Shown here piece by piece: positions 10,066 to 20,105 of a stretch of 64,000 nucleotides of DNA. The first letter of the stretch is position 1, and every line of letters starts with the position of its first letter. This stretch comes from Cytophaga hutchinsonii ATCC 33406 (GTDB lineage: Bacteria; Bacteroidota; Bacteroidia; Cytophagales; Cytophagaceae). A model generated the notes under the pieces. The model worked only from the letters and a program-made list of their open reading frames with translations. It was not told the DNA's origin and made no database searches. Location of the stretch: assembly GCF_000014145.1 (NCBI RefSeq), contig NC_008255.1, forward strand, positions 3,984,001-4,048,000, in the 5' to 3' direction. A program made the position numbers and the translations under genes.

Positions 10066-13000
10066 TTGAAGGTTACTGAATTATTGAACATATATGAGAA
10101 AGATTCTCATATTCAGCTATTGAAACAAAAGCTTCAGGAAAGGGAAAATAACGCGCTCTTTTTAAAAGGTTTGTCAGGCAGTATGGATGCGCTCATTGCA
10201 GCCGCTCTTTCAAAATCTGATAAAAAATCGCATGTTTTTATATTAGCGGATAAAGACGAAGCATATTTTTTTCAAAATGATTTACAGCAATTGCTTGGAC
10301 TGCCTGTTTTTGTTTTTCCGGCTTCCTATAAGAAACCATATCACTACGAGCAGGTTGAAAATGCAAATATTCTGCAGCGTGCTGAAACGTTAAACTACAT
10401 TATTAACAACCAGGATAAGCCTTCTTATCTGGTTACATATCCGCTGGCGCTTTCTGAAAAGGTAATCAATAAACGCTCCTTAGTAGAAAACACCTTTATT
10501 GCCCGTATTGGAGAAAAACTCAACCGGGAATTCATGGAAGAGTTTCTGCAAAGCTATGGTTTTGAGCGTACGGATTTTGTGTATGAGGCCGGGCAATATG
10601 CAATTCGTGGTGGTATCATTGACATCTTTTCTTATGCAAATGAATTGCCGTTCCGGATTGAACTCTTTGGAACAGAGATTGAAAGCATCCGGACATTTAA
10701 TCCTGAATCTCAGCTTTCCGTAGATAACATTCCTGTTTTATCTATCACACCAAATGTACAGACACGTTTGCTGAAAGAAGAACGTGAGTCGCTGTTTACA
10801 TTTCTCCCCGCAGATACTACGCTTTGGATCAAAGATTACGCACTTACTACAGAAATTATCGAAGAGTGCTTCTCTAAAGTTGAAAGTCAGTTTGATACTA
10901 TTCTTTCCTCCACCGGCAACAGTGCACTGCTTACTTCTCCTGATGCGCTGTTTGAAGATAAATATTCTTTTGAAAAAAGCATTGAAGCTTATTCCATTAT
11001 AGAATTTGGTCCGCACTCGTATATACCCAATGCAACACGCATTGAGTTTGAAGCAAAACCTCAGCCGTCTTTCAACAAAGAATTTAATTTACTGCTCGAA
11101 GATTTCAGACTGCGTATCAATCAAGGGTATAAAATTATCATTGCTTCTGAGTCTCATCAACAGATTCAGCGGCTGCATTCCATTCTTGAAGAGCTTGATC
11201 CCTATATCCGTTTTGAGGAAATGATCATTCCGTTACGCGAAGGATTTATTGACTTACAGCGTAATATTCTGTGTTATACCGATCACCAGATCTTTGACCG
11301 CTTCCACCGATATAAAACCAAAGAACGTTTTTCCAAATCAAAGTCTATTACACTGAAGGAATTACGCACGCTGCAGCCGGGTGATTTTGTTGCCCACGCA
11401 GATTTTGGAATTGCACGTTTTGCCGGTCTGGAACGCATTGAAAATAACGGACACACGCAGGAGGCTATCCGCCTGGTGTTCCGGGATGATGATCTGATGG
11501 TTATATCCATTCATGCCTTACATAAAATTTCCCGCTATAGTGGTAAAGACGGCCAGCCGCCTGTCATGTCTAAACTTGGCTCAGGTGATTGGGAAAATAA
11601 AAAGAGCAAAGTTAAACGTCAGGTTAAAGACATTGCCAAAGAACTCATTCAATTGTATGCAAAACGAAAAGCCGCTCCTGGTTTTGCATACACGCCTGAT
11701 TCCTTTTTACAGGTAGAGCTTGAATCTTCTTTTATGTATGAAGATACACCTGATCAGAGCAAAGCAACAGCAGATGTTAAAAAAGACATGGAGTCGCCGC
11801 ACCCCATGGACAGGCTTGTTTGCGGGGATGTAGGTTTTGGTAAAACAGAAATAGCCGTGCGCGCTGCCTTTAAAGCCGTGTGCGATGGCAAGCAGGTTGC
11901 TGTATTGGTGCCAACCACAATTCTGGCCATGCAGCATTACAAAACGTTCAGAGATCGTTTATCCCGGTTCCCCTGTGTAGTTGAATACATTAACCGTTTT
12001 AAAACGGCCGGCCAGATCAAAGAAACACTGAAGCGTGTTAAAGAAGGCAAAACAAATATTCTCATCGGTACACAACGTGTTATCAGCAAAGATGTTGAAT
12101 TTCAGAATGTAGGTTTACTGATTATAGATGAGGAACAAAAGTTTGGTGTGAAGGTTAAGGAAAAACTGCGTGAATTTAAAATCAATATTGATACCTTAAC
12201 ACTTACCGCTACACCAATACCGCGTACGCTGCATTTCTCTTTAATGGGTGCGCGCGATTTATCCATCATAGCTACGCCGCCCCCAAACAGACAACCCGTT
12301 ACTACTGAAATACATGTTTTTGATGAAGCATTCATACGCGATGCCATTTCATTTGAATTGAAACGCGGTGGACAGGTATTTTTTGTTCACAACCGGGTGA
12401 AAGATATTGATGGCATGGCATTCCTGATTAAAAAGCTGGTGCCCGATGCGCGTGTTACGTTTGCACACGGACAGATGGAAGGAGACAAGCTTGAAGAAGT
12501 AATGCTGAAATTTGTTGAAGGCGAATACGATGTATTGGTTTCAACAAACATTATTGAATCTGGCCTCGACATACCAAATGCCAATACAATTATTATCAAT
12601 AGTGCGCATATGTTTGGTCTTTCCGATCTGCATCAGATGCGCGGACGTGTAGGCAGAAGCAATAAAAAAGCATTCTGTTATCTGCTTACTCCTTCAGTAT
12701 CTGCATTAACAGGTGATTCCAGAAAACGATTAAGCGTACTGGAAGAATTTTCTGATCTTGGGGATGGCTTTAAAGTAGCCATGCGTGATCTGGATATCCG
12801 CGGTGCCGGTAACATGTTGGGTGCGGAGCAAAGCGGTTTTATTACAGATCTTGGTTTTGATATGTATCATAAAATTCTGGATGAAGCTATTCAGGAATTA
12901 AAGGAAACAGAGTTCGCTGATTTATTCAGAGACGAACTGGACCAGCAGCGTTTAAAAAATCTTGTGCAGGATTGTGTTATTGAAACAGATTTATCTATTC

Positions 13001-13434
13001 TGATTCCGGATACATATGTAACTAATATTTCAGAACGTCTTTCGCTCTATTCAACAATTGATAACATTAAAAATGAAACGGAGTTAACATCTTTTATACA
13101 AGGGTTAACAGACCGCTTCGGACCATTACCAAAAGAAGTGATTGATCTTACAGAAACCATTAAGCTGCGGTGGTTAGCACAAGAACTTGGTTTTGAGAAG
13201 TTAACCATTAAGAATGACGTCATGCGCTGTCAATTCGTGCCTTCAGAACGTACCAGTTATTATACCTCTGATGTATTTGGTTCTATATTAACATTTGTTC
13301 AGACTCATTCAAAAAAGTGTAAAATGAAAGAAGTAAACAAAAAACTTCTTTTAACTATATCAGATATTAAATCTGTTGAAATGGCTCTTTCAATATTCAA
13401 TGAAATTCAAAAACCTTTATCCGTAGCAAAGTAA
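10066..13434 (+). CDS. mfd: Transcription-repair coupling factor Mfd
   Basis: This ATP-driven DNA translocase removes RNA polymerase stalled at lesions and recruits UvrA for nucleotide-excision repair. At 1122 residues it has the usual family length. The UvrB-like N-terminal module spans about 1-300 (FERTDFVYEAGQYAIRGGIIDIF). The RNA-polymerase-interacting CarD-like domain lies at about 430-500 (LQPGDFVAHADFGIARF). The helicase core has a Walker A near 586 (GDVGFGKTE), a DEEQ box near 685 and the motif VI segment QMRGRVGR. A C-terminal TRCF domain ends the protein. The start is TTG at 10066: an in-frame stop (TGA at 10060) lies just upstream and no earlier ATG is available. It is probably co-transcribed with the histidine kinase 59 bases downstream. 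Confidence 0.97.
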   Translation: MKVTELLNIYEKDSHIQLLKQKLQERENNALFLKGLSGSMDALIAAALSKSDKKSHVFILADKDEAYFFQNDLQQLLGLPVFVFPASYKKPYHYEQVENANILQRAETLNYIINNQDKPSYLVTYPLALSEKVINKRSLVENTFIARIGEKLNREFMEEFLQSYGFERTDFVYEAGQYAIRGGIIDIFSYANELPFRIELFGTEIESIRTFNPESQLSVDNIPVLSITPNVQTRLLKEERESLFTFLPADTTLWIKDYALTTEIIEECFSKVESQFDTILSSTGNSALLTSPDALFEDKYSFEKSIEAYSIIEFGPHSYIPNATRIEFEAKPQPSFNKEFNLLLEDFRLRINQGYKIIIASESHQQIQRLHSILEELDPYIRFEEMIIPLREGFIDLQRNILCYTDHQIFDRFHRYKTKERFSKSKSITLKELRTLQPGDFVAHADFGIARFAGLERIENNGHTQEAIRLVFRDDDLMVISIHALHKISRYSGKDGQPPVMSKLGSGDWENKKSKVKRQVKDIAKELIQLYAKRKAAPGFAYTPDSFLQVELESSFMYEDTPDQSKATADVKKDMESPHPMDRLVCGDVGFGKTEIAVRAAFKAVCDGKQVAVLVPTTILAMQHYKTFRDRLSRFPCVVEYINRFKTAGQIKETLKRVKEGKTNILIGTQRVISKDVEFQNVGLLIIDEEQKFGVKVKEKLREFKINIDTLTLTATPIPRTLHFSLMGARDLSIIATPPPNRQPVTTEIHVFDEAFIRDAISFELKRGGQVFFVHNRVKDIDGMAFLIKKLVPDARVTFAHGQMEGDKLEEVMLKFVEGEYDVLVSTNIIESGLDIPNANTIIINSAHMFGLSDLHQMRGRVGRSNKKAFCYLLTPSVSALTGDSRKRLSVLEEFSDLGDGFKVAMRDLDIRGAGNMLGAEQSGFITDLGFDMYHKILDEAIQELKETEFADLFRDELDQQRLKNLVQDCVIETDLSILIPDTYVTNISERLSLYSTIDNIKNETELTSFIQGLTDRFGPLPKEVIDLTETIKLRWLAQELGFEKLTIKNDVMRCQFVPSERTSYYTSDVFGSILTFVQTHSKKCKMKEVNKKLLLTISDIKSVEMALSIFNEIQKPLSVAK

Positions 13435-13493
13435 TCATTGCAGAAGTTAAAAAGTTTATTGAAATTAGAGAATTACACCTTTACAATAAAACC

Positions 13494-14813
13494 TTGGAAG
13501 CAACTTTCAAAGATCCAAAAATAGAAGGATACAATAAACGCAAACGACTGCTGGACTACCTGATCAAAGGTGCTTCAATCGTTGTATTTGTTGCAACCAT
13601 TCCTGAAATATATTATTGGATCACCGATACCTTAATTGTTGTTTCTGTAATTCTTGCACTCTTTGGTTTTTGTTATTTTTTGAATAAAAAAGGACATACA
13701 AATCTTGCTGCAAACATCATTGTACTTACTGTATCCATACTCGTGTTTTTTCAATGTATGCTTACGGGATTATCCTCCATGGTATTCTGTTTTTACATGC
13801 CGTTGTTAATTGGTATTCCATTCATCATTGATAATAAAAACATTGGTTTGATTTTAATGCACATGCTTATACCTATCATGCTGTGCGCCTATCTGCTGTT
13901 TATTAATCAGGCAAGTGCCCATGCAGCCAAAGAGCTGGCAACGGGTTTTACAAATATAAACGGACAGATTAATTTCCTTTGTGCGCTTTCACAATGTGGA
14001 TTTTTTGCCTGGTTCATCATCCGCGATCACTCATCTTCTCAGAAATTAATTCTGCTTTCCAAAGCAAATATTGAATACAAGAATGCCAAGCTTTTAAAAA
14101 CAAACAATGAAATGGATCATTTGGTCTATAGCATCAGTCATGATTTGAGGGCGCCGATTGCATCTGCACTTGGTTTGATTGAAATAAGTAAACTGGAAAC
14201 CGATCCTGAAAAATTAAAATACTACGAAATATTAAAAGAAGCCTGCTTACGAAGACTCGATAATTTTATTTATGATATTTTAAATTACCTGAAAAATAAT
14301 CGCCTGGAAATTGAAGTCTGCAATGTTTCTATAAAAGAAGAAATATTGAATTCCATTGAAATGAATTCCATATACAATGACCAGGTACATGTAACGATTG
14401 AATGTGAATATGAGGGTGATTTTTATACAGATAAAAACCGCCTGCGCATGATTTTAAATAATATTATTTCGAATGCCTTCAGGTATGCCAAGCCTTCAAC
14501 AGTAGAAAAAACCATTCATATTAAAGTCCGCAACAACTTCCCTACCCTTGAAATTGCTGTTAAAGACAATGGAGTAGGGATCAATAAAGAATATATTGAT
14601 AAAATCTTTGAAATGTTTTTTAAGACAGATGAAAAAACCAAAGGGAGCGGACTGGGTTTATATATTACCAAAGAAGCACTAACTAAAATTCACGGGTCTA
14701 TCACCGTATGGTCTGAAAAAGGCGTCGGTTCTATCTTTACCATTACCATACCAAATCTTGAAAATGTGCCTTTAGTCAGAGAAGACAATAATATCAATTC
14801 CATTATGGAATAA
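13494..14813 (+). CDS. Membrane sensor histidine kinase (orphan)
   Basis: The N-terminal 180 residues hold about five or six hydrophobic helices and no recognisable sensor domain. A HisKA dimerisation helix follows with the phospho-acceptor in SISHDLRAP (near residue 214). The HATPase_c domain shows an N box (RMILNNIISNAFRYAK), G1 (DNGVGI), an F box (MFFKT) and G2 (GSGLGLYI). No response regulator is nearby, so its partner is unknown. The start is uncertain: TTG at 13494 is the first conventional codon after mfd, but the frame is open and protein-like further upstream, so a rarer start is possible. The 3' end overlaps the convergent lipoprotein gene by 11 bases. Confidence 0.85.
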   Translation: MEATFKDPKIEGYNKRKRLLDYLIKGASIVVFVATIPEIYYWITDTLIVVSVILALFGFCYFLNKKGHTNLAANIIVLTVSILVFFQCMLTGLSSMVFCFYMPLLIGIPFIIDNKNIGLILMHMLIPIMLCAYLLFINQASAHAAKELATGFTNINGQINFLCALSQCGFFAWFIIRDHSSSQKLILLSKANIEYKNAKLLKTNNEMDHLVYSISHDLRAPIASALGLIEISKLETDPEKLKYYEILKEACLRRLDNFIYDILNYLKNNRLEIEVCNVSIKEEILNSIEMNSIYNDQVHVTIECEYEGDFYTDKNRLRMILNNIISNAFRYAKPSTVEKTIHIKVRNNFPTLEIAVKDNGVGINKEYIDKIFEMFFKTDEKTKGSGLGLYITKEALTKIHGSITVWSEKGVGSIFTITIPNLENVPLVREDNNINSIME

Positions 14814-15591
14814 TACTTACAGCACTATTTTTTAACCACTGTTTTATTAGATCCTTGTTGCCGCTTAAATTTCCGATTACATACTTTTTTGACATAGCCA
14901 ATATCTGCGATTCCGCTGCACTTTCAGATTCCACCACCGCGTCACCAAAATAAGAAGCGTGAATAAATGTTATACCGGCATCTGTTTTGGCAATAAAGCC
15001 TACATGATTATCCAGGCCTATCACGTACAGCTGATTCGGCTTTGCCTTCAGCGCATTCAAAAGATCTGTTGTATTGGTATATACCGCTACTTCACTGCAC
15101 ACTGTTTTGACAATTGAATGGGAGTATTGTTGTGCAACTTTATACCGGTTGAGATTAACCCCGCAATGTTTTAATGTAGTCGATACAAAATAGCCGCAGG
15201 CAATATATCCGCGTTGCGGGTTATCTGTTGTGCCATTAAAATCCCAGGCGGTGCCGTACCAAAAAGGAAACACATTGTTTACCAGCGCTTCCTGTAAAAA
15301 TTTGTTTGCAGAATCCAGCACGATTTGCTTTTCATGTTCTGTTTGCACACGTTCATATGCTTGAAAAAACACATTTCGTTTTGCTGTTATTTTACTTTTT
15401 AATTTATCATATGCCGGAATAAAATCAATGGCGGCAGAGTCGGGGATATGTTGTTTTAAAATAGATGAATACTGTGGATTTGGCTCTTCAGTAACCACTT
15501 GATCTATCGCTGCTGTGTGGTTTTTATCTTGTGTTTGGGCGCAGGCCAAAAAAATACAGGCCATAGCGACAACTGTTATATATCCTTTCAT
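14803..15591 (-). CDS. Lipoprotein with possible NlpC/P60-like cysteine-hydrolase fold
   Basis: The 262-residue product starts with a lipoprotein signal peptide; the lipobox is IFLAC with the lipidated cysteine at about residue 17. Residues about 115-235 resemble NlpC/P60 or related papain-like hydrolases. A cysteine follows a small-residue turn (RGYIACGYFVSTTLKHCG), and a histidine follows 80 residues later (DNHVGFIAK), which would be the Cys-His pair. The spacing agrees with the family but the match is by eye only. If right, it would cleave cell-wall peptides in the periplasm; it could also be a non-enzymatic relative. The gene stands alone, convergent with and overlapping the histidine kinase. 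Confidence 0.7.
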   Translation of the reverse strand: MKGYITVVAMACIFLACAQTQDKNHTAAIDQVVTEEPNPQYSSILKQHIPDSAAIDFIPAYDKLKSKITAKRNVFFQAYERVQTEHEKQIVLDSANKFLQEALVNNVFPFWYGTAWDFNGTTDNPQRGYIACGYFVSTTLKHCGVNLNRYKVAQQYSHSIVKTVCSEVAVYTNTTDLLNALKAKPNQLYVIGLDNHVGFIAKTDAGITFIHASYFGDAVVESESAAESQILAMSKKYVIGNLSGNKDLIKQWLKNSAVSIIP

Positions 15592-15702
15592 AAATCATTT
15601 TTCTCTTCATAATGCGATAACAGAAAAAAGATACGCTAGTTATAAATTCTTAATTGAATATTAGCCTGGAGGATTCAGTTCTCTAACAAATAGTTAATCC
15701 TT

Positions 15703-17049
15703 TCACTCACCCGTGAGTACTTTCTTCAAAATAACTGTATTCACTTCTGTCAGGTAGGCTGCGTTATACGGACCAAACCAGTTCATATCCATTGTTTCCC
15801 CGCGATCCCAGTCGTAACACGCGTCATCTGTAATATACCCGATGTAGCCGCCGTTAAATCCGCTCAGCATAAAATTACTCTGGTTATCTGCACATATTTT
15901 CTCAAGCGGCGGCATAAGTTCTCCGGAGTAATCGCAAGGCATACCTAACAATACCGTTTCACCGATTTCTATTATCTGAATATCCGGAATGTCTTTCCCG
16001 AGTATTGTATTAAATACCCATGGGCGGATGCGGATATCTTTTTCAACACGCAGATGTGCGTCTCTTAAAAAAAGTGGCAAGCGGTGGTAGTATAGCTGAT
16101 TCGTATACGCATACGCTGCCTTTGTTTCCTGAAGCTTTTCAACTAAAATAGATGATACCGTATCCGCACGCAGTTTGCCGTCTAAGATTGTTTCAAACGT
16201 TGGCGCATGACTGCCTACAGCACCAGCGGCATAACTTACAAAAGAGGCCCACTTTCTTTTTTCCAGTTCTGCGGATACAATGCCGGGATAATCTGCAGAG
16301 ACATAATCTACATCCGAATTTAAACAATTGGCATGCGCGGCAAACGTAAAAAGACAAGCCTCTTCTCCTGATTTATTCCTGAATTTAATGCCGCGGATAA
16401 ATGAATCTTTAGGAGCATCTGCACCTTTAAGCCTGTTTTGAACGGCTTCCGGCGCACTTACACGAATGTATGCCTGTTCAACTTTTTGCAAACGAGGAAT
16501 GGCTTTTGAAATGCATTCATTAATTGCATTAAAAAGCAATGCAACATATTCATCCGAATATTCTCCTGCCAGTACACGACCGGCAATTTTAGGCTCCCAG
16601 CCCCCGGGAGCACTGTGTGTATGTGTAGCTGTTAAAAAAACCTGCAGGTTATATGTTGTTTCAAGCTCGGCTCTCACCCGGTCTTTTAATGCAGGCGGAA
16701 AGATCAGCAGATCTAAAGACACATACGCTACCCTGGTTTTCGCATTATCGAAAATAAATGTCCGCACAAAAGTTGTATCATTTACCGACACCGCTTTTTT
16801 GCGTAAACCATAGCCGGCAAGCGGATGCGGAAAAGTATGTGGTGTTAAGGCAACTTTATACCACGCAGCTCTTAAGGTATCACCTTTTTTATGCTGCACA
16901 TCCACATGAAATGTATCCAATGCCTTCATCATAGATGTATAGTAAGGCATTTGCTTATACGGCGTGCGGTCAACAGTAGTGAAAAGGACCAACACCAACA
17001 CTAAAAGCGTACTGACGATTCCCAAAACCCACTTAAGTATTTTTTTCAA
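15703..17049 (-). CDS. Neutral/alkaline ceramidase-like hydrolase
   Basis: The 448-residue protein begins with a single hydrophobic helix (residues about 5-24) acting as signal or membrane anchor. The body matches the neutral ceramidase superfamily: a substrate-mimicking start (PHPLAGYG), an SLDLLIFPPAL region and the zinc-binding segment ATHTHSAPGG (about residues 140-150). A second histidine comes in FAAHANCLNSD and another after GAVGSHAP. It is shorter than true secreted ceramidases (about 650 residues), so the C-terminal Ig-like domain is missing; many Bacteroidota proteins of this group are like that. The likely action is hydrolysis of an amide bond in a lipid or a related substrate outside the cytoplasm. 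The substrate is not established. Confidence 0.75.
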   Translation of the reverse strand: MKKILKWVLGIVSTLLVLVLVLFTTVDRTPYKQMPYYTSMMKALDTFHVDVQHKKGDTLRAAWYKVALTPHTFPHPLAGYGLRKKAVSVNDTTFVRTFIFDNAKTRVAYVSLDLLIFPPALKDRVRAELETTYNLQVFLTATHTHSAPGGWEPKIAGRVLAGEYSDEYVALLFNAINECISKAIPRLQKVEQAYIRVSAPEAVQNRLKGADAPKDSFIRGIKFRNKSGEEACLFTFAAHANCLNSDVDYVSADYPGIVSAELEKRKWASFVSYAAGAVGSHAPTFETILDGKLRADTVSSILVEKLQETKAAYAYTNQLYYHRLPLFLRDAHLRVEKDIRIRPWVFNTILGKDIPDIQIIEIGETVLLGMPCDYSGELMPPLEKICADNQSNFMLSGFNGGYIGYITDDACYDWDRGETMDMNWFGPYNAAYLTEVNTVILKKVLTGE

Positions 17050-17192
17050 CGGTTATTTGTTTATTGAATATACTACAAGGTACAGCAATGTACAGACAAA
17101 CTCAAATGGCTGCTGTTACCGCATTTTTAAGAAATTAATTTGCTTGGCCTTAAAAATTTTGTGTATTTGCAAATCAAATAGTTAGCTCCTTC

Positions 17193-18101
17193 ATGAAAGC
17201 AATCCAGGCATCTGTAATTATTCCTTCGTTTAATGGAAAAGATAAAGTGATCGGATTACTTAAATCAATAGAAAAGCAAACCGTTACTAACGTTGAAGTG
17301 CTTGTTGTTATTGACGGTTCAACAGATGGCTCCGCTGATGCCTTAAGATCGACAGACTGGAAATTACAGTTGCGGCTCATTGAACAGGAAAATAAAGGAA
17401 GAGCCGGAGCACGCAATACCGGTGCCGGGGAGGCACAATCAGAGTTGCTGATTTTTTTTGATGATGACCTGATGCTTGATCCGGCGTGCATTGAAAAGCA
17501 TATTTCGGCAAACGATTTATCTGTAAAACGCATCGTAATGGGCCAGGTGATCGAGCCCAGCAATGCGGCGGATACTGAAATAAAAAAATACAAAGACTAT
17601 CTCAATGAAAGCTGGGCAACGGTGTTAGATCCGTATAAGCAGAAAAATTTTCCTGAAAATCTTACCGTTCTTTCTGCTCAGAATGTTTCCATTACCAAAA
17701 GCATTTTTAATACACTTGAAGGATTTGATTCAACGTTAAAAGATATTGAGGATTATGATCTGGCACTGCGTGCAAGATCAAAAAACATTCCGGTATTTTA
17801 TCTGGATACAGCAATCGCTATCCACGTTGATTTTTTTTCCTTTTATAAATATGCCCTGCGTTCAAAAGAGTATTTTAAAAACCGCCGGCTGGCTGCCCGT
17901 TTCAATCCGGAATTATATGCAAGCGATAAAATTCTGACGCATAAAAATTCATTGCTGCAGAAGGGCGTATACCGGATTCTACGTTTTCCGTTTTGGCTGC
18001 ATATTTTAGATTCCGCCAATATATTCCGCTTTCTGTTACCCAGACAGGTCCGCTACAAACTTTATGGCATTATCATCACCGCATTTGCACATAATCAATA
18101 A
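17193..18101 (+). CDS. Family 2 glycosyltransferase
   Basis: The 302-residue protein has a GT-A fold. The N-terminus reads ASVIIPSFNGKDKV, the nucleotide-binding loop has VVIDGSTDG, and the metal-binding aspartates are at 90-92 (FFDDDLML). The acceptor-side motif (DIEDYDLALRA, near residue 190) fits the ED.D signature. There is no strong membrane segment, so it acts in the cytoplasm or at the inner membrane face, probably in surface polysaccharide or glycolipid synthesis. It stands alone between the ceramidase-like gene (divergent) and the ABC-F gene. Donor and acceptor cannot be read from sequence. Confidence 0.88.
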   Translation: MKAIQASVIIPSFNGKDKVIGLLKSIEKQTVTNVEVLVVIDGSTDGSADALRSTDWKLQLRLIEQENKGRAGARNTGAGEAQSELLIFFDDDLMLDPACIEKHISANDLSVKRIVMGQVIEPSNAADTEIKKYKDYLNESWATVLDPYKQKNFPENLTVLSAQNVSITKSIFNTLEGFDSTLKDIEDYDLALRARSKNIPVFYLDTAIAIHVDFFSFYKYALRSKEYFKNRRLAARFNPELYASDKILTHKNSLLQKGVYRILRFPFWLHILDSANIFRFLLPRQVRYKLYGIIITAFAHNQ

Positions 18102-18190
18102 TTAGCTCCCATAGCGGTTTTCTGGTAATCCGGTGCGTTGTGCCTGCTTCATTTTTTAGGAATTGGCATAGTTGATTGTAGGGTTTTTTG

Positions 18191-18198
18191 TACCTTTG
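18191..18198 (+). promoter_or_regulatory. Bacteroidota promoter for the ABC-F gene
   Basis: TACCTTTG matches the -7 element exactly and ends 21 bases before the start codon. A TTG at 18172-18174 lies 16 bases upstream and could serve as the -33 element, slightly closer than usual. Confidence 0.55.
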
Positions 18199-18219
18199 TG
18201 CTTCAATAAATGAATCCAC

Positions 18220-19836
18220 ATGCTTAGTTGTTCTAATATCTCTCTTAAATACGGCAAGAGAACCCTTTTCGAAGAAGTTACCATTCGTTTTGCTTCCGGC
18301 AATTGCTATGGCTTAATCGGTGCAAATGGTGCCGGAAAATCTACGTTCCTGAAAATTCTTTCCGGAGAAATCGACCCTACTACAGGTAAAGTTGAGATGT
18401 CGCCGGGCGAACGTATGGCGATATTAAAACAAAACCATTATGAGTTTGATGAGTTTCCCATTCTGGAAACGGTTATGATGGGCCATAAGCGTTTATATCA
18501 GATCATGAAGGAGCGTGAAGCAATTTATGCAAATCCTGATTTCTCTGAAGAAGATGGTATTAAAGCTTCAGAACTGGAATCTGAATTTGCTGATCTGAAC
18601 GGCTGGAACGCAGAGGCAGAAGCTGCTGAATTGCTAAGTGGTTTGGGTGTGAAGGAAGAGAATCATTATACCTTAATGCAGGATGTGGATGGAAAGGTGA
18701 AAGTACGTGTATTACTGGCACAGGCAATCTTTGGTAACCCGGATGTATTATTACTGGATGAACCTACCAACGATCTGGATGTTGACTCCGTATTGTGGCT
18801 GGAGAACTTCCTGGCAGATTTTAAAAACACGGTAATTGTAATCTCCCACGATCGTCACTTTCTGGATACGGTGTGTACGCACGTTGCTGATATTGATTAC
18901 GCAAAAATTAAATTATATACCGGTAACTATACATTCTGGTATGAATCTTCTCAATTAGCCGCAAAACAAAAAGCGGATCAGAATAGAAAGGTTGAAGATA
19001 AACGAAAAGAGTTACAGGACTTCGTTGAACGTTTCTCGGCCAATGCGTCTAAATCCAAACAAGCTACATCCCGTAAAAAATTACTGGAGAAACTTGTCAT
19101 TGATGAGATTCAGGCATCCAGCAGAAAATACCCAGGCATACAGTTCCGCTCTGACCGTGAAGCAGGCGATCAGTTACTTACCGTTGAAGGTTTGAGTAAA
19201 AAAGGTGCCGATGGCAATTATTTATTTAAGGATTTAACCTTTACAATCAATAAAGCTGATAAGGTATCCATCTTAAGCAAAGAGCCATTATCTATCTCTG
19301 CATTGTTTGATGTGCTGATGGGCGTTGAAAAACCCGATGCAGGCGCATTCAAATGGGGTATCACTACTTCTCAATCCTATTTCCCCAGAGACAACTCCGA
19401 GTTCTTTTCAGATGGAAATTTAAACCTGGTAGATTGGTTAAGACAATATTCTAAAGATAAAGACGAAAGCTATATCCGTGGTTTCTTAGGCCGTATGTTA
19501 TTTACCGGTGAAGAGTCACTGAAAAAATGTACGGTACTTTCCGGAGGCGAAAAAGTACGTTGTATGCTTTCCAAAATGATGATGGAATCTGCCAACGTAC
19601 TGATCATGGACGACCCAACCAATCACCTGGATCTTGAATCGATTACTGCACTAAACAACGCGTTAATGGAATTCAAAGGAACGATGTTGTTTTATTCGCA
19701 TGATTACCAATTCATCAACACCATTGCAACCCGTATCATTGAACTTGGACCAAACGGCTTCATTGATAAAACAATGACGTATGAAGAATACCTGGAAGAT
19801 GATAAAGTAAAACTTCAGAAAGAAGCAGTGTATTAG
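18220..19836 (+). CDS. ybiT: ABC-F ATPase, YbiT-like, with degenerate second P-loop
   Basis: This soluble tandem ATPase belongs to the ribosome-associated ABC-F group; it has no membrane segments and is 538 residues long. The first cassette is intact: Walker A GANGAGKST at 34-42, signature region KVRVLLAQAI, Walker B LLLDEPTNDLD. The linker has the conserved RFSANASKSKQATSR helix. The second cassette keeps LSGGEKVR (near 441) and Walker B LIMDDPTNHLD, but the Walker A position (about 351-361) reads ILSKEPLSISAL, with no GxxGxGK. Site 2 therefore probably binds nucleotide weakly or relies on the other half. The similarity to E. coli YbiT is strong in my reading. A hairpin terminator follows at 19880. 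Confidence 0.92.
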   Translation: MLSCSNISLKYGKRTLFEEVTIRFASGNCYGLIGANGAGKSTFLKILSGEIDPTTGKVEMSPGERMAILKQNHYEFDEFPILETVMMGHKRLYQIMKEREAIYANPDFSEEDGIKASELESEFADLNGWNAEAEAAELLSGLGVKEENHYTLMQDVDGKVKVRVLLAQAIFGNPDVLLLDEPTNDLDVDSVLWLENFLADFKNTVIVISHDRHFLDTVCTHVADIDYAKIKLYTGNYTFWYESSQLAAKQKADQNRKVEDKRKELQDFVERFSANASKSKQATSRKKLLEKLVIDEIQASSRKYPGIQFRSDREAGDQLLTVEGLSKKGADGNYLFKDLTFTINKADKVSILSKEPLSISALFDVLMGVEKPDAGAFKWGITTSQSYFPRDNSEFFSDGNLNLVDWLRQYSKDKDESYIRGFLGRMLFTGEESLKKCTVLSGGEKVRCMLSKMMMESANVLIMDDPTNHLDLESITALNNALMEFKGTMLFYSHDYQFINTIATRIIELGPNGFIDKTMTYEEYLEDDKVKLQKEAVY

Positions 19837-19879
19837 TAAACAGGCGACAGTGGTCAGTTGTCAGTAAATAATTAGTTAT

Positions 19880-19912
19880 AAAATCCCAATAGCGAACTTC
19901 TATTGGGATTTT
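19880..19912 (+). terminator. Terminator of the ABC-F gene
   Basis: A 13-base perfect stem (AAAATCCCAATAG) with a 7-base loop ends in TTTT and is followed by CATTTTAT. Confidence 0.8.
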
Positions 19913-20013
19913 CATTTTATCAGCTGTTGAATAAAAGCAACAATATGATATAATATTCAAGAATTGAAATCCTGTATTTCTTTATCTACTGTATATCAAA
20001 AATTGTATAAACA

Positions 20014-20051
20014 AGAAGTCCCGCCTCAATAGTTATTGAGGCGGGACTTCT
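20014..20051. terminator. Bidirectional terminator between convergent genes
   Basis: A 17-base perfect G+C-rich stem (AGAAGTCCCGCCTCAAT) closes a 4-base loop. It lies between the rightward ABC-F gene and the leftward coiled-coil gene, with A and T runs at its edges. Confidence 0.85.
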
Positions 20052-20105
20052 TTGTTTATAGTACGAAAGCCTTAGGCATTCCGCATGAAGCTTTTGGCTT
20101 ATAAA

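Noticed and set aside
17174-17593. 139-codon leftward frame opposite the glycosyltransferase
   Set aside because: The rightward frame has clear GT2 motifs; the antisense product has none.
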